DNA of 64,000 nt from Dechloromonas sp. CZR5 (lineage in GTDB: Bacteria; Pseudomonadota; Gammaproteobacteria; Burkholderiales; Rhodocyclaceae), in NCBI RefSeq assembly GCF_008711155.1, contig NZ_VUYQ01000003.1:496001-560000 (forward strand). The letters run 5' to 3'. Under the pieces are notes generated by a model. It was not told the DNA's origin, did not search any database, and worked only from the letters and a program-made list of their open reading frames with translations. This document shows, piece by piece, positions 1 through 13,677 of this stretch; the stretch's first letter is position 1; each line of letters starts with the position of its first letter. The position numbers and the translations under genes are program-made.

Positions 1-302
1 CTGTCCATCTGCACGACGACACGCACCGACTTGCGATCCTCGCTCAGCGCGATGCTCGTTACTGTCCCGATTGCGACATCCTTGAATTTGACGCGGGTCT
101 TGTTCGCTTCAAGCCCCTCCGCCGCAACGAATTGCAGCGTCACCTCCGGCCCGCGGGCGCGGACTGCCTGCACGGCCAAGCCAATGCCGACGAGGATGGC
201 GAGCAGCGGAACGATCCAGATCACGCCGAAGTGCCAGCGCGAGCGCTGGACGAGCCTGGCATTGGGCAGTTCTTCAGGAGGTTGTGCTTGGCTTGGATTC
301 AC
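1..302 (-). CDS. pqiB: PqiB/MCE-family intermembrane transport protein, N-terminal part (cut by window edge)
   Basis: The first 100 residues of a longer protein whose 3' end lies outside the window. A hydrophilic stretch (MNPSQAQPPEELPNARLVQ) is followed by one membrane helix (about residues 25-45, VIWIVPLLAILVGIGLAV) and then the start of an MCE/MlaD domain (residues about 50-100). This is the N-terminal plan of PqiB, a periplasm-spanning MCE protein thought to carry lipids between the membranes. The start is a GTG at 302 preceded by GGAAAG, so it overlaps the end of the upstream pqiA copy by 29 bases. The order pqiA-pqiA-pqiB supports the call. How many MCE domains follow cannot be seen. 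Confidence 0.85.
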   Translation of the reverse strand, partial: MNPSQAQPPEELPNARLVQRSRWHFGVIWIVPLLAILVGIGLAVQAVRARGPEVTLQFVAAEGLEANKTRVKFKDVAIGTVTSIALSEDRKSVRVVVQMD

Positions 303-930
303 AAGTTCTTTCCGAAGGTTGTTGGGCGGACCCGGCGTCCCAGATCAGACGAGGGTCGAAAGCCATGGTGGCCAGCATGCTCAGCACGACGACGGCGGCG
401 AAAGCCACCACACCGGGGCCGGGCGCCACCGTCGCCAGGGACTGGGCCTGGACCAGCGCAACCAGTATGGCAACGACATAGACATCGAGCATCGACCAGC
501 GACCGATCAGTTCGAGCAGCCGATACAGGCGGGCGCTTTGCAGGGACTGCTCCGGCGACCGACGCTGCACGCCGAGCAGAATCAGGCTCAGCGACAACAA
601 TTTGAGCAGCGGCACGGCGATACTGGCAATGAATACGATGATCGCCAGCACCCACGAGCCCGAACCCCACAGGTAAACCACGCCGCTGAGGATCGTATCG
701 CGCTGCACGCCGAACAAGGAGCGCGTTTCCATGATCGGCAGCAGATTGGCCGGCAGATAGAGCACGAAGGCAGCCAGTAGCAAGGCCCAGGCTCGTTCGA
801 TGCTGTGCGGCTTGCGGCTGTGCAAGCGTACCTGGCAGCGTGAGCAACGGGCATTCTCCGCCATTTCCCCCACTTTCCCGCACACCTCGCATACGGCGAG
901 GCCCCGGTCGGCGGCGGTCACCCAGCTCAT
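274..930 (-). CDS. pqiA: PqiA-family membrane protein (second copy)
   Basis: A 218-residue inner-membrane protein. The N-terminus carries two CxxC pairs (CEVC and CSRC, residues about 13-37), as in the zinc-ribbon-like heads of PqiA. Four hydrophobic helices follow, including the LLAAFVLYLPANLLPIME segment typical of the family. The ATG at 930 overlaps the stop of the preceding pqiA (ATGA), which indicates translational coupling. The E. coli PqiA is one chain with two such units; here the two halves are separate adjacent genes, which is common in betaproteobacteria. It probably forms the inner-membrane partner of PqiB in lipid transport or membrane-stress defence. The exact role is inferred from the family. 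Confidence 0.88.
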   Translation of the reverse strand: MSWVTAADRGLAVCEVCGKVGEMAENARCSRCQVRLHSRKPHSIERAWALLLAAFVLYLPANLLPIMETRSLFGVQRDTILSGVVYLWGSGSWVLAIIVFIASIAVPLLKLLSLSLILLGVQRRSPEQSLQSARLYRLLELIGRWSMLDVYVVAILVALVQAQSLATVAPGPGVVAFAAVVVLSMLATMAFDPRLIWDAGSAQQPSERTCESKPSTTS

Positions 931-1538
931 ACCCGCGCCTCCTCCCAGGCCTGCCACAGGGCGCGATGATCGAAGGCCGTGCTGAGCACGGCGAGCACCA
1001 GCATCAAGCCGCCAAAGCACCAGATGGCGGTGCCGAGCAGCACATCGGCCATGTGCGACAGTTTGACCAGCGAGACCAATACGCCGAGGATGAATACCTC
1101 GACCATCGCCCACGGACGCGCCAACTGCAGGCTGCGGAAAAGCGGCACGAAAGCGACCGGCCGTCGTCCCGAGCAGAGCGGGAAGAGCAACCAGGCGAGA
1201 ACCGACAACTCGACCAGCGGCACCAGGACCGTCGTGGCGACGAGCAAGCCGGCAACGATCGGCGTGTCGTCACGCCACAACTGCCGCGCAGCCCCGAAAA
1301 CCGTCGTGTCTACATGATGGCCTTGGATATTCAGGCCGACGACGGGAAACAGGTTGGCCAGCAAAAGCAGGATCAAGGCCGTACAAGTCAGCGCCAGCAA
1401 GAACTGCAAATTGTCCGGGCCGACCCGGCACAACTCGGCGCCGCAGCGCGGGCACAGCATGACGCCCCGAGCATCCGGCACTTCTGCCTTGTGCAGGAGC
1501 AGATCGCATTCATGACAGGCGATGGGCAATGTACTCAC
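927..1538 (-). CDS. pqiA: PqiA-family membrane protein (first copy)
   Basis: A 203-residue membrane protein, first gene of the pqi operon. Two CxxC pairs (CHEC, CPRC) lie in the first 40 residues, followed by four hydrophobic helices. The start is taken as GTG at 1538 because GAGGTGG lies eight bases upstream; an ATG further up at 1559 has no such site. It overlaps the next gene by four bases. With the second pqiA and pqiB it should make up an inner-membrane/periplasmic lipid-trafficking system of the Pqi/Let type, a function known from the family and not visible in the sequence. Confidence 0.88.
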   Translation of the reverse strand: MSTLPIACHECDLLLHKAEVPDARGVMLCPRCGAELCRVGPDNLQFLLALTCTALILLLLANLFPVVGLNIQGHHVDTTVFGAARQLWRDDTPIVAGLLVATTVLVPLVELSVLAWLLFPLCSGRRPVAFVPLFRSLQLARPWAMVEVFILGVLVSLVKLSHMADVLLGTAIWCFGGLMLVLAVLSTAFDHRALWQAWEEARV

Positions 1539-1732
1539 CCCGCCACCTCGGCCTGGCACCGGCGCCGCGTTTCGCTCAACGGGCTTTCCGCCGGCGCCTT
1601 GGCCCGGGCGCCACCGGGCAAGGCAAACTGAGCCTGGGCAAAGCCTGCAGAGCGCTGCGCCAACGGGCAGATCGCCTGCCGGCCAAGGCTGATCGGCGAG
1701 AATTCAGGGCAGCGCACGCGCTCGGCTGCCGA

Positions 1733-1972
1733 TCAATGCAACAGCAGGGTGGCGTTGATCATGCGGCCGTCGTGCCACAGATCGGTTACCCGGGTGGTCA
1801 ACTGATAGGCCCGCACGTCGCTGATGTCCATTTCAACGATCACGACCGGCGCCTGCGGATCACCGTCGCGGATAATGGAGACGCCGGCCACCGGCCCGAC
1901 TTTCTCCAAGCCCGCGGCGATGGCTTCTACGGTCACCTCCGGCTTTATACCGGTGAACATGATTTTCTTCAT
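1733..1972 (-). CDS. Small RRM-like conserved protein
   Basis: A 79-residue protein starting at ATG 1972 behind GGAGG with an eight-base gap. The pattern of alternating strands and helices, and the central APVVIVEMDI strand that resembles an RNP1-type beta strand, suggest a ferredoxin/RRM-like fold. I recognise no catalytic motif. It stands alone between the pqi operon and the phosphorylase gene and could be a small RNA-binding or regulatory protein, but that is only inferred from fold impression. The 194 bases between its stop and pqiA show no gene. Confidence 0.6.
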   Translation of the reverse strand: MKKIMFTGIKPEVTVEAIAAGLEKVGPVAGVSIIRDGDPQAPVVIVEMDISDVRAYQLTTRVTDLWHDGRMINATLLLH

Positions 1973-2119
1973 CGTTCGATCCTCCGCGCTGTGTCGATGC
2001 CGAAGCACCGCTGACAGTATAGAGAAAAATGACCGGTGACTTCCAGGCGCTCCGGGCTATGCGGTGATGCCGCGTCAACGCTTGCCACCGCCGGGACGTG
2101 CGCCGGAACATCGCAAAGG

Positions 2120-2890
2120 CTAAACGGACAAGCCGATCGGCGGGCAGTTCTCCTGGCAGCCGACCAGGCGTTCGATGATGGTCCGCACTCGCCCCATGGC
2201 CTCGTGCAGGACATGTTCGAGGCTTTCGAAATGGATGCCGTTGACGCTGTCGCCGCGACCCGCCGCATGATTGGCAACGACGTTGATCGCCGCATAAGGC
2301 AAGCCCAGTTCGCGCGCCAGCACCGCTTCCGGCATGCCGGTCATGCCCACCACATCGGCACCGTCCCGCTCGAGGCGATTGATTTCGGCGGCCGTTTCGA
2401 GGCGAGGCCCTTGCGTTGCCGCATAGACGGCATCGAGCTTCATCTCGATACTCAGTTCCCGCGCCGCTTCGAGAATCCGCCGACGCAATTCGGCATCGTA
2501 GGGCTCGGTGAAATCGACGTGGTGAACCGGCGTTCCGTTACCGTCAAAAAAGGTCGAATTTCGCCCCCAGGTGTAGTCGAGTATCTGGTGCGGCAGGACG
2601 ATATCGCCGGGCTGCAGGTCGCCCCGTATCCCCCCCACGGATGCCACTGAAATCACGCCGGAAACCTTGTGATGCTGCAAGGCCCACAAATTCGCCCGGT
2701 AATTGACCTTATGCGGCGGAATCGTGTGACCGTACCCGTGGCGCGGCAGGAAAACCGCCGACTGGCCGCAGATCTGTCCAAACACCAAAGCGCCGGAGGC
2801 CTCCCCGTACGGCGTGCGCACGACTTCCCGATGCGAAACGTCGAGATTGGACAGCGTGGTCAGTCCGCTGCCACCAATGATTGCCAACAT
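2120..2890 (-). CDS. S-methyl-5'-thioinosine phosphorylase / MTAP-PNP family
   Basis: A 256-residue purine nucleoside phosphorylase of the MTAP/PNP trimeric class. Visible family motifs are the N-terminal GGSGL phosphate loop, the PRHG segment (residues about 49-52), the NYRANLWAL stretch, and MTGMPEAVLARE near residues 185-197. The base-recognition region reads VVANHAAGRGDS, with Asn where adenosine-type MTAPs carry an Asp-x-Asp pair. Asn at this place is known to favour 6-oxopurines, so methylthioinosine (as in Pseudomonas) is a likelier substrate than methylthioadenosine. It lies beside hpt, which would recycle the hypoxanthine released. Substrate choice is inference. Confidence 0.82.
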   Translation of the reverse strand: MLAIIGGSGLTTLSNLDVSHREVVRTPYGEASGALVFGQICGQSAVFLPRHGYGHTIPPHKVNYRANLWALQHHKVSGVISVASVGGIRGDLQPGDIVLPHQILDYTWGRNSTFFDGNGTPVHHVDFTEPYDAELRRRILEAARELSIEMKLDAVYAATQGPRLETAAEINRLERDGADVVGMTGMPEAVLARELGLPYAAINVVANHAAGRGDSVNGIHFESLEHVLHEAMGRVRTIIERLVGCQENCPPIGLSV

Positions 2891-2891
2891 G

Positions 2892-3596
2892 TTATTTCTT
2901 CCTTTCCGCCAGCAACGAAGCCAGCGTCGGCACCACGCTCTTCAGCGAGGGGTGCGGTTTGCGGAGAAGCGCCACGCCGGCGGCGCCCTCCTCGATTTTT
3001 CGATACAGCGCAAGACGCCGCTCGCCTGCGAACGGCAGTCCGCCCAAGGTTTTGTCATTGTGATAGCGAACCAGCGTGTCGCGCCCGATATCCTTGGCCT
3101 GCCAGGCAATGGCCGTTCGATCGACGAAGTGCAGATAGCGTACCGTCGGCAACCCGGCAGCCAGTTCGGCCACCAGACGATGCATCCTTTCGCGATAAGC
3201 GGCCACAGCCTGCTGCCCCGCCGCGCTCGGCGTCGCGCCGGTTACCTCGGCCGGCGCCCCCATCAGCCAGCAGACGACCGTATCGGGCAGGAACTGCGCG
3301 ATATCGTCCTTCTGGCTGTCGGACAGGGCCGACAAGTCGGCCTCCATCAAGGTGAGTTCGTTGGACGATGTGCGTCCCCGTGTCGCCGCCAGGCATTCGG
3401 GTAGCGAATCCAGCGCCAGCACGGCGAGACCACGGGCGATCAGTGCCGCCGTCGAATAACCGACCCCGCAACCGATTTCCAAAACCCGCCGGCCAGGCAG
3501 CTGGGCGGCCATCCAGTCGTAATCTCCGCGTCGCACACAGGCCTGGCCTTCGGCTTCCCAATAGGCCAGGAATTCAGCGACGCTCTTGCCGCTCAC
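2892..3596 (-). CDS. Class I SAM-dependent methyltransferase
   Basis: A 234-residue protein with the classic SAM-binding loop VLEIGCGVGYST near residues 38-49, followed by the acidic LALDSLPECLAA strand (motif II) and a MEADLS segment. The substrate domain is not diagnostic. The start is GTG at 3596, overlapping the hpt stop (GTGA), so it is translationally coupled to hpt. A place between a purine phosphorylase and hpt might suggest a link with nucleotide or S-adenosylmethionine by-product metabolism, but the target is unknown. Confidence 0.75.
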   Translation of the reverse strand: MSGKSVAEFLAYWEAEGQACVRRGDYDWMAAQLPGRRVLEIGCGVGYSTAALIARGLAVLALDSLPECLAATRGRTSSNELTLMEADLSALSDSQKDDIAQFLPDTVVCWLMGAPAEVTGATPSAAGQQAVAAYRERMHRLVAELAAGLPTVRYLHFVDRTAIAWQAKDIGRDTLVRYHNDKTLGGLPFAGERRLALYRKIEEGAAGVALLRKPHPSLKSVVPTLASLLAERKK

Positions 3597-4141
3597 ACCG
3601 CATCCTTCATGGCATAGACAGCCGGCAGGTTACGCCAGACACCCCCGGCATCCATGCCATAACCGAACACGAAACGATCGGGAACGCTCAGGCCGACAAA
3701 ATCGGCGCTGATCGGTTTCTTCTTGCCATTGGCCTTGTCGGCGAAAACGGCCGTCAGAACCTCCGCCGCGCCCATGCGGGTCAGGCTTTCCTTGACCGCA
3801 GCCAGGGTCACCCCCTCATCGAGGATGTCGTCGACAACGAGGACGGATCGTCCCTTGACCGAAGTCCACGGCGCCGTGCGCCAGGAAATCTTGCCGCCCT
3901 GCGTTTCCGGACCGTAGCGCGTCGCATGCAGGTAGTCGAAATCCATCGGGAAACCCAGCCGGGTCATCAACTGGCCGCAGAACACGATGCCGCCGGTCAT
4001 CACGCACAGGACCAGCGGATACTTGTCGGATAAACGCGCGCAGATCGCCGCCGCCACTTCATCAACCGCACGCTGTACCGTCGCTTCGTCGTGGATGACT
4101 TCGGCGTTTTCCAGCATCGTTCTGGCTTTTTGCAGGTCCAT
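3593..4141 (-). CDS. hpt: Hypoxanthine-guanine phosphoribosyltransferase
   Basis: A 182-residue PRTase. The PRPP-binding motif VLVVDDILDEGVT lies at residues about 99-111, and the VMTGGIVF loop near residues 47-54 matches the pyrophosphate loop of the hypoxanthine-guanine group. It converts hypoxanthine or guanine and PRPP to IMP or GMP in purine salvage. It directly abuts galU (its ATG is at 4141 and the galU stop begins at 4142) and overlaps the methyltransferase downstream. Neighbouring methylthioinosine/PNP-type phosphorylase would supply its base. Confidence 0.9.
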   Translation of the reverse strand: MDLQKARTMLENAEVIHDEATVQRAVDEVAAAICARLSDKYPLVLCVMTGGIVFCGQLMTRLGFPMDFDYLHATRYGPETQGGKISWRTAPWTSVKGRSVLVVDDILDEGVTLAAVKESLTRMGAAEVLTAVFADKANGKKKPISADFVGLSVPDRFVFGYGMDAGGVWRNLPAVYAMKDAV

Positions 4142-8663
<4,522 letters not shown>

Positions 8664-8686
8664 CTCGATCTCTTCCCGGGAGCGCC

Positions 8687-11600
8687 TCAGGCAGCATCCC
8701 TCATCTTCAAGGCTTCTTCGATATCCACTTCCACCACGCGCGAAACACCGGATTCCTGCATGGTGACGCCGACCAGCTGCTCGGCCATTTCCATCGCGAT
8801 TTTATTATGGGAAATGAACAGGAATTGGGTTGCTCCCGACATTTTCTTGACCATGCCGCAGAAACGCTCGGTATTGGTGTCGTCGAGCGGCGCATCGACC
8901 TCGTCGAGCAGGCAGAACGGTGCCGGATTGAGCTGGAACATCGAGAAGACCAACGCGATGGCGGTCAGCGCCTTCTCACCACCCGACAGCAAGTGAATGG
9001 TCGAGTTCTTCTTGCCCGGCGGCTGCGCGATAACCTGAACGCCGGCGTCGAGAATCTCGTCACCGGTCATCACCAACTCGGCACGGCCACCGCCGAACAG
9101 CTCCGGGAAAAGCTGACCGAAATGCCCATTGACCGTATCGAAGGTGTTTTGCAACAGATCGCGGGTCTCGCGGTCGATGCGGCGGATGGCGTTTTCCAGC
9201 GTTTCCATCGCCTCGTTCAGGTCGGCCGCCTGCATGTCGAGGTAGCCCTTGCGCTCGGTGGCCGTCTCCAGTTCCTGCAAGGCAGCCATGTTGACCGCCC
9301 CCAGCTCGGCGATGGCATTGGTCAGGCGGGTGATTTCGCCCTGCAGTGCGGGCGCGCGCGCCGTGCCAAGCTCCGCTTGCAGCAAGCCCTCATCGGCCCC
9401 GGCCTCCAGCAACTGCAAGGCAAACTGCTCGGTATTGAGCGCCGCCGCCTGCTCCTTCAGCTTCAGGTCGCCGATACGCACGCGCAGCGGCTCCAGCCCC
9501 TGCTCGATCTTCAGTCGCTGCTCATCGAGGGCGCGCAAGGCATTGGTGGCATTTTCGAGTTCGTCCCGCTTTCCGGCCAGAATCAGTTCGGCAGCCTGCC
9601 GTGCTTCCAGCGCAGACTGAAGCTGGCCTTCCATGACATCCGGCGGCGCCGCCTCGACCTGCTCGGCGCACAGGGTGCGGTCCTTCTCGATGCGGGTCAG
9701 CTCGCGCTGGGCCACGGCCTGCTGGGCAAAGACATCCTGCAGCTTGCCGTCCGCCTCGCGCAGCGAGAACTGTGCCTCGCGCAGTGCCCGGTCGAGATCG
9801 GCATTGCGTTCGCGTTCGGCGCGAACCGCCCGTTCGCACTCATCGAGGCGCGACTGCGCACCGGATACCAGCACACGAATGCGACTCAAACCGTCGCGGA
9901 TTTCCTCGATACGCTCGTCGGCCGACATTTCGCGCTCACGCTCACCCTCTTCCTCCTCGGCAAGTTCGGCCAGCTGCTCGCTGATTCTTTCCTTCTGCTC
10001 CTTGTAGCGCTCGATGGCCTGCGTCATCTTCAACACATCCATCTGCACGACATGCACGCGCTGCTGGCGATCCGTCACGTACTGGCGGATCTCGTCCATC
10101 TCCTCCTGCTTGTCGCCAACCTGCTCGTCGAACATCGCCAGCTGCTCACGCAGCGACTCGGAACGATCCTCGGCCTGGGCAATGCCCTCGGCCAGCGTTT
10201 CGATCTCGCGCTGCCGTTCGAGGAGGCCGTGTTCGCCGGCATCGGGTGCAAAGAAGGTGACGCTGGTCGCCGTCACCAGATCGCCGCCCCGGGTCACGAT
10301 CGCCGTCCCGGCCTCCAACCCGGCACGCCCGGCCAACGCGTCGGCCAGCGTTTCGGCGGTACGCACCGGCGACAACCAATCGGCGAGGACGGCCGACAAG
10401 CCCGCATCGACGCAGCGTATGCGTTCGGCAAGACACCCGCCGGTCGCCCGGAAAATCCGCTCCGTATCCACGCCCCCCGGCAAGGCCACGGCCAGCCGCG
10501 CCTCGGGACGGTCGTGCAGCCATTCGTCGAGCTTCGCCGGGTCGCCGCAGGCAATGGCCGACAGGCGTTCGCGCAGCACTGCCTCGACGGCATCCTCCCA
10601 GCCGGCCTCGACATGAATTTTCTGCCACAGGGGCGGCGCGGTCTCCAGACCATGGCGGCGCAGCCATTCCGGCAGCTTGCCGGCCGCCTGGGTCTTGACC
10701 TGCATCTGTTCCAAGGCGGCACGGCGGGCCTGGCCGGCAGCCAGCTCCCGTTCGATGCGCTGCAATTCGGCCTGGGCTTCACGGCGGCGCGCCTCAAGCT
10801 GTGGCATCTCCTGCTGCAGTTGCTGCAACTGGTCCTGGTCGCCGGCAAGTTCCTCGCGCAACAGCGACAGTTCTTCTTCCTTCTCGGCGAGCTCGAGCTC
10901 GTCCGGCGCATCGCCAAAGGTTTCCTCACGGAGGCGTTCGCGGCGCTGGGTGATGGCCTGCAGGGCGCGCTGCGCGTGGGACTTGTTGGTCAACTCGACT
11001 TCCAGCTTCTGCTCGCCGTTCGTCGTGCGCGTTTTCAGTCGCTGCAGTTCCTCCTGGGCCTGGGCGTGATCTTCCTCGACCTGCGGCGCCAGATTCATTT
11101 GCTGATGAAGACGTTCCTCGGCCTCGTCGACGCGCAGCCGGTTCATCTCCTGCTGCTCCTCCCAGCGCAGGCGATCTTCGGCCAGCTTTTCGGCGGTCGC
11201 CGTCCAATGCGCCAACTCACCTTCCAACTGCACCAGGCGCGCTTCGAGCTGGCTGCGCGACTCGCGGCGATGGCGAATCTCGGCCTCGATACGCGCCACC
11301 TCGGCATTGGCCGCATACATCTCGCTCTGTGCCGCATGCAGCGCATCGCCGGCAGAAAAATGCGCCTCGCGGGTCTCCTCGGCACGCGCCTCGGTTTCGC
11401 GCAATGCCGCACTCTGCGCTTCAAGGTCGGTTGTCGCGCGTTCGACTTCGAGCGCCAGACGCTGGCGTTCCGCCTCCGCTTCGCGCTTCTTCAGCAGCCA
11501 GAGCAGCTGCTGGCGCCGAACCAGTTGTTCATTGAGCCCCTGATAGCGGCGCGCCACTTCGGCCTGCGCCTCCAGGCGACCGATCTGGTGACCGAGTTCC

Positions 11601-12196
11601 TCGCGGATATCCTCGACGCGCAGCAGGTTTTCGCGGGTATCTTCCAGGCGACCCTGCGTTTCCTTGCGCCGCTCCTTGTAGCGGGTGACGCCGGCAGCCT
11701 CCTCAAGAAAGACGCGCAGGTCGTCCGGCTTGGCTTCGATGATGCGCGAGATCATGCCTTGGCCAATGATGGCGTAGGCACGCGGCCCGAGGCCGGTCCC
11801 CAGGAAAAGATCGGTGATGTCCTTGCGGCGGACCTTCAGGTTGTTGATGAAATAGTCCGACTGGCCGGTCCGTGTCAGCACGCGCTTGACCGACAGTTCG
11901 GCGTACTGCGACCACTGCCCCATGGCGCGGCCCAGCGAGTTGTCGAAAATCAGTTCCACCGAGGCCCGCGACACCGGCTTGCGGTTGGTCGAGCCGTTGA
12001 AGATGACATCCTGCATCGACTCGCCGCGCAGTTCCGAGGCTTTGGATTCGCCCAGCACCCAGCGCACGGCATCCATGATGTTGGATTTGCCGCAGCCATT
12101 GGGACCGACGACCCCGACCAGCTGCCCCGGCAGGGCAACGGAAGTCGGATCGACGAAGGACTTGAAACCGGCGAGTTTGAGTTTTGTCAGACGCAT
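8687..12196 (-). CDS. smc: Chromosome segregation ATPase SMC
   Basis: A 1169-residue SMC protein, a normal length. Walker A is GPNGCGKSN near residue 32-40, the coiled coils run from about residue 165 to 500 and from about 660 to 1000, with a hinge in between (about 510-640, including IVTRGGDLVTATSVTFF). The C-terminal head carries the LSGGEKALTAIALVF signature and Walker B FCLLDEVDAPLDDTN. It folds and organises chromosomes in the condensin complex. The first gene of the smc-zipA-ligA-galU-hpt minus-strand run; the 109 bases upstream, shared with a divergent deaminase gene, should hold its promoter. Confidence 0.97.
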   Translation of the reverse strand: MRLTKLKLAGFKSFVDPTSVALPGQLVGVVGPNGCGKSNIMDAVRWVLGESKASELRGESMQDVIFNGSTNRKPVSRASVELIFDNSLGRAMGQWSQYAELSVKRVLTRTGQSDYFINNLKVRRKDITDLFLGTGLGPRAYAIIGQGMISRIIEAKPDDLRVFLEEAAGVTRYKERRKETQGRLEDTRENLLRVEDIREELGHQIGRLEAQAEVARRYQGLNEQLVRRQQLLWLLKKREAEAERQRLALEVERATTDLEAQSAALRETEARAEETREAHFSAGDALHAAQSEMYAANAEVARIEAEIRHRRESRSQLEARLVQLEGELAHWTATAEKLAEDRLRWEEQQEMNRLRVDEAEERLHQQMNLAPQVEEDHAQAQEELQRLKTRTTNGEQKLEVELTNKSHAQRALQAITQRRERLREETFGDAPDELELAEKEEELSLLREELAGDQDQLQQLQQEMPQLEARRREAQAELQRIERELAAGQARRAALEQMQVKTQAAGKLPEWLRRHGLETAPPLWQKIHVEAGWEDAVEAVLRERLSAIACGDPAKLDEWLHDRPEARLAVALPGGVDTERIFRATGGCLAERIRCVDAGLSAVLADWLSPVRTAETLADALAGRAGLEAGTAIVTRGGDLVTATSVTFFAPDAGEHGLLERQREIETLAEGIAQAEDRSESLREQLAMFDEQVGDKQEEMDEIRQYVTDRQQRVHVVQMDVLKMTQAIERYKEQKERISEQLAELAEEEEGEREREMSADERIEEIRDGLSRIRVLVSGAQSRLDECERAVRAERERNADLDRALREAQFSLREADGKLQDVFAQQAVAQRELTRIEKDRTLCAEQVEAAPPDVMEGQLQSALEARQAAELILAGKRDELENATNALRALDEQRLKIEQGLEPLRVRIGDLKLKEQAAALNTEQFALQLLEAGADEGLLQAELGTARAPALQGEITRLTNAIAELGAVNMAALQELETATERKGYLDMQAADLNEAMETLENAIRRIDRETRDLLQNTFDTVNGHFGQLFPELFGGGRAELVMTGDEILDAGVQVIAQPPGKKNSTIHLLSGGEKALTAIALVFSMFQLNPAPFCLLDEVDAPLDDTNTERFCGMVKKMSGATQFLFISHNKIAMEMAEQLVGVTMQESGVSRVVEVDIEEALKMRDAA

Positions 12197-12305
12197 GAAT
12201 TATTCCGCCCGGGGCACCATGCTGCACCGCAGCGGGGGCCATATGATAGCATCCATGACACCGACGCCTTAAACGCTTCACGGTCGCCACCCCGAGGGCA
12301 AGCGC

Positions 12306-12779
12306 ATGCACTCCGACGATGTTTTCCTCACCCGTGCCATCGAACTGGCGCGACTTGGCAGCGAAGCCGGCGAAGGCGGCCCCTTCGGTGCGGTCATTGT
12401 CCGCGACGGCCGGATCATCGCGGAAAGCTGGAACCGGGTCGTCGCCAGCCATGATCCCACCGCTCATGCCGAAGTTTCCGCGATCCGCTCGGCTTGCGCG
12501 CAATTGGGCAATTTTCACCTGACCGGCTGCACCCTCTACGCCTCCAGCGAACCCTGCCCGATGTGCCTGGCGGCCACCTATTGGGCGCGCATCGGCCGCG
12601 TGGTTTTCGCCAACAGCCGGATCGAAGCCGCATCCGTCGGTTTTTGCGATGACACTTTATATGGTGAGTTGAACCGGCATTTCTCCGAGCGCAGCATCGT
12701 CATGGAACACCGTCCGCTACCGGGTGCCCTGGAACCGCTGATCGCCTGGTCTGCAAACCCGACACGCATTACCTACTGA
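12306..12779 (+). CDS. Nucleoside/guanine deaminase, cytidine-deaminase fold
   Basis: A 157-residue zinc deaminase. The HAE motif (TAHAEVSAIR) supplies the zinc His and catalytic Glu, and SSEPCPMCLAATYWA the two zinc Cys residues. The C-terminus (DTLYGELNRHFSERSI) matches the GuaD-type guanine deaminases more than TadA, which usually has a basic tRNA-binding tail. It probably deaminates guanine to xanthine or a related base or nucleoside; the exact substrate is inferred. It is divergent from smc. Confidence 0.8.
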   Translation: MHSDDVFLTRAIELARLGSEAGEGGPFGAVIVRDGRIIAESWNRVVASHDPTAHAEVSAIRSACAQLGNFHLTGCTLYASSEPCPMCLAATYWARIGRVVFANSRIEAASVGFCDDTLYGELNRHFSERSIVMEHRPLPGALEPLIAWSANPTRITY

Positions 12780-12791
12780 GCCAGCATTCCG

Positions 12792-13106
12792 ATGCTGCCC
12801 GAAACCATCCCTCATCGCGCAGAAACCCTGCAAGTCCTGCGTTTCATTGCCCGCGAACCAATGCTGATGCTGAGCGGCGACGACGAAGGATACGGGTCGC
12901 GCTGGACGCTGGGCGGGCAGCAGATCCAGCCCGCCATCGCCCGTTACCTCATGGAATCGGGCTTTATCGCCGAAACGGGCCGCACCGAGTTCGGGGCACG
13001 CAAACTGACCCTTACGCCCAGCGGCGATCTGTTTCGTGAAAAGGGGCTGCTCTGGTGGGCGAGTCTGAGCCTGTTCCAGAAAATACGCGTCACCTTGCTC
13101 GGCTGA
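12792..13106 (+). CDS. Hypothetical protein, possible winged-helix fold
   Basis: A 104-residue protein 12 bases downstream of the deaminase gene and probably cotranscribed with it. The middle part (IQPAIARYLMESGFIAETGRTEFGARKLTLTPSGDLFREK) has the shape of a winged-helix recognition segment followed by a beta wing (TEFGARKLTLTPSG), like MarR or PadR relatives. The C-terminus is hydrophobic and aromatic (LLWWASLSLFQKI). I do not recognise the family. Confidence 0.6.
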   Translation: MLPETIPHRAETLQVLRFIAREPMLMLSGDDEGYGSRWTLGGQQIQPAIARYLMESGFIAETGRTEFGARKLTLTPSGDLFREKGLLWWASLSLFQKIRVTLLG

Positions 13107-13115
13107 CGGCAGCGC

Positions 13116-13571
13116 TCATCCCGAGACGCGCTGCTCCAGGAGTTCATCCGCAAACTGCTCCCCGACCTCGGCAAATGCCACCTGCCTCAGGTTGATGCCG
13201 AGATTCCTGTCCTCTTCTTGGATGTGCCTTTCAAACCAGTAATCAACATAGCGGATCAGGCTGAACACGTCGGCCCCCGGTTTTTCCATGTCATTGAGCA
13301 TTTTCCGGATACCGCGCAGCATGAGCCGGTGCTTTTCGCCATGCCCGCTAAAATCGAGTCCCGACTGGCGAGCGAGCCGCTCCTCGGTCCGGCAATGGGC
13401 CTCCAGCGTCGCAAAAAGCGCCTCGGCCTCGTCGGCTTGATAGGCGTTATGGTCGATGCAGGAGACCTTGAATGTTTCGAGCTGCTCGAAAAGACCCGCG
13501 TGCTGCTCGTCGATTTCCGGGACATCGATCACCAGCGTGCTTGGCAAATAAGACAGTGATGAACTACGCAT
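13116..13571 (-). CDS. Bacteriohemerythrin-like protein
   Basis: A 151-residue four-helix-bundle hemerythrin. The di-iron ligands are visible: DEQH near residue 23, the HCRTEE segment (His and Glu), the HGEKH pair, and FERHIQEED near the C-terminus. It reversibly binds oxygen, or senses or stores it, and such proteins are common in microaerophilic and denitrifying betaproteobacteria. It is convergent with the gene ending at 13106. Confidence 0.85.
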   Translation of the reverse strand: MRSSSLSYLPSTLVIDVPEIDEQHAGLFEQLETFKVSCIDHNAYQADEAEALFATLEAHCRTEERLARQSGLDFSGHGEKHRLMLRGIRKMLNDMEKPGADVFSLIRYVDYWFERHIQEEDRNLGINLRQVAFAEVGEQFADELLEQRVSG

Positions 13572-13677
13572 GCTCCTCCCCAGCTAGCAATCCCGAATTC
13601 CGCCTATATACGCGGCCAGATTCATGCCAAATCTAGACGAATATTACAATTTTGACAATATTCCTTTAGGGATAGCC

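Noticed and set aside
8807..12454. Long open frame on the plus strand opposite smc
   Set aside because: It is antisense to a fully recognised SMC protein in GC-rich DNA, and its translation shows no family features.
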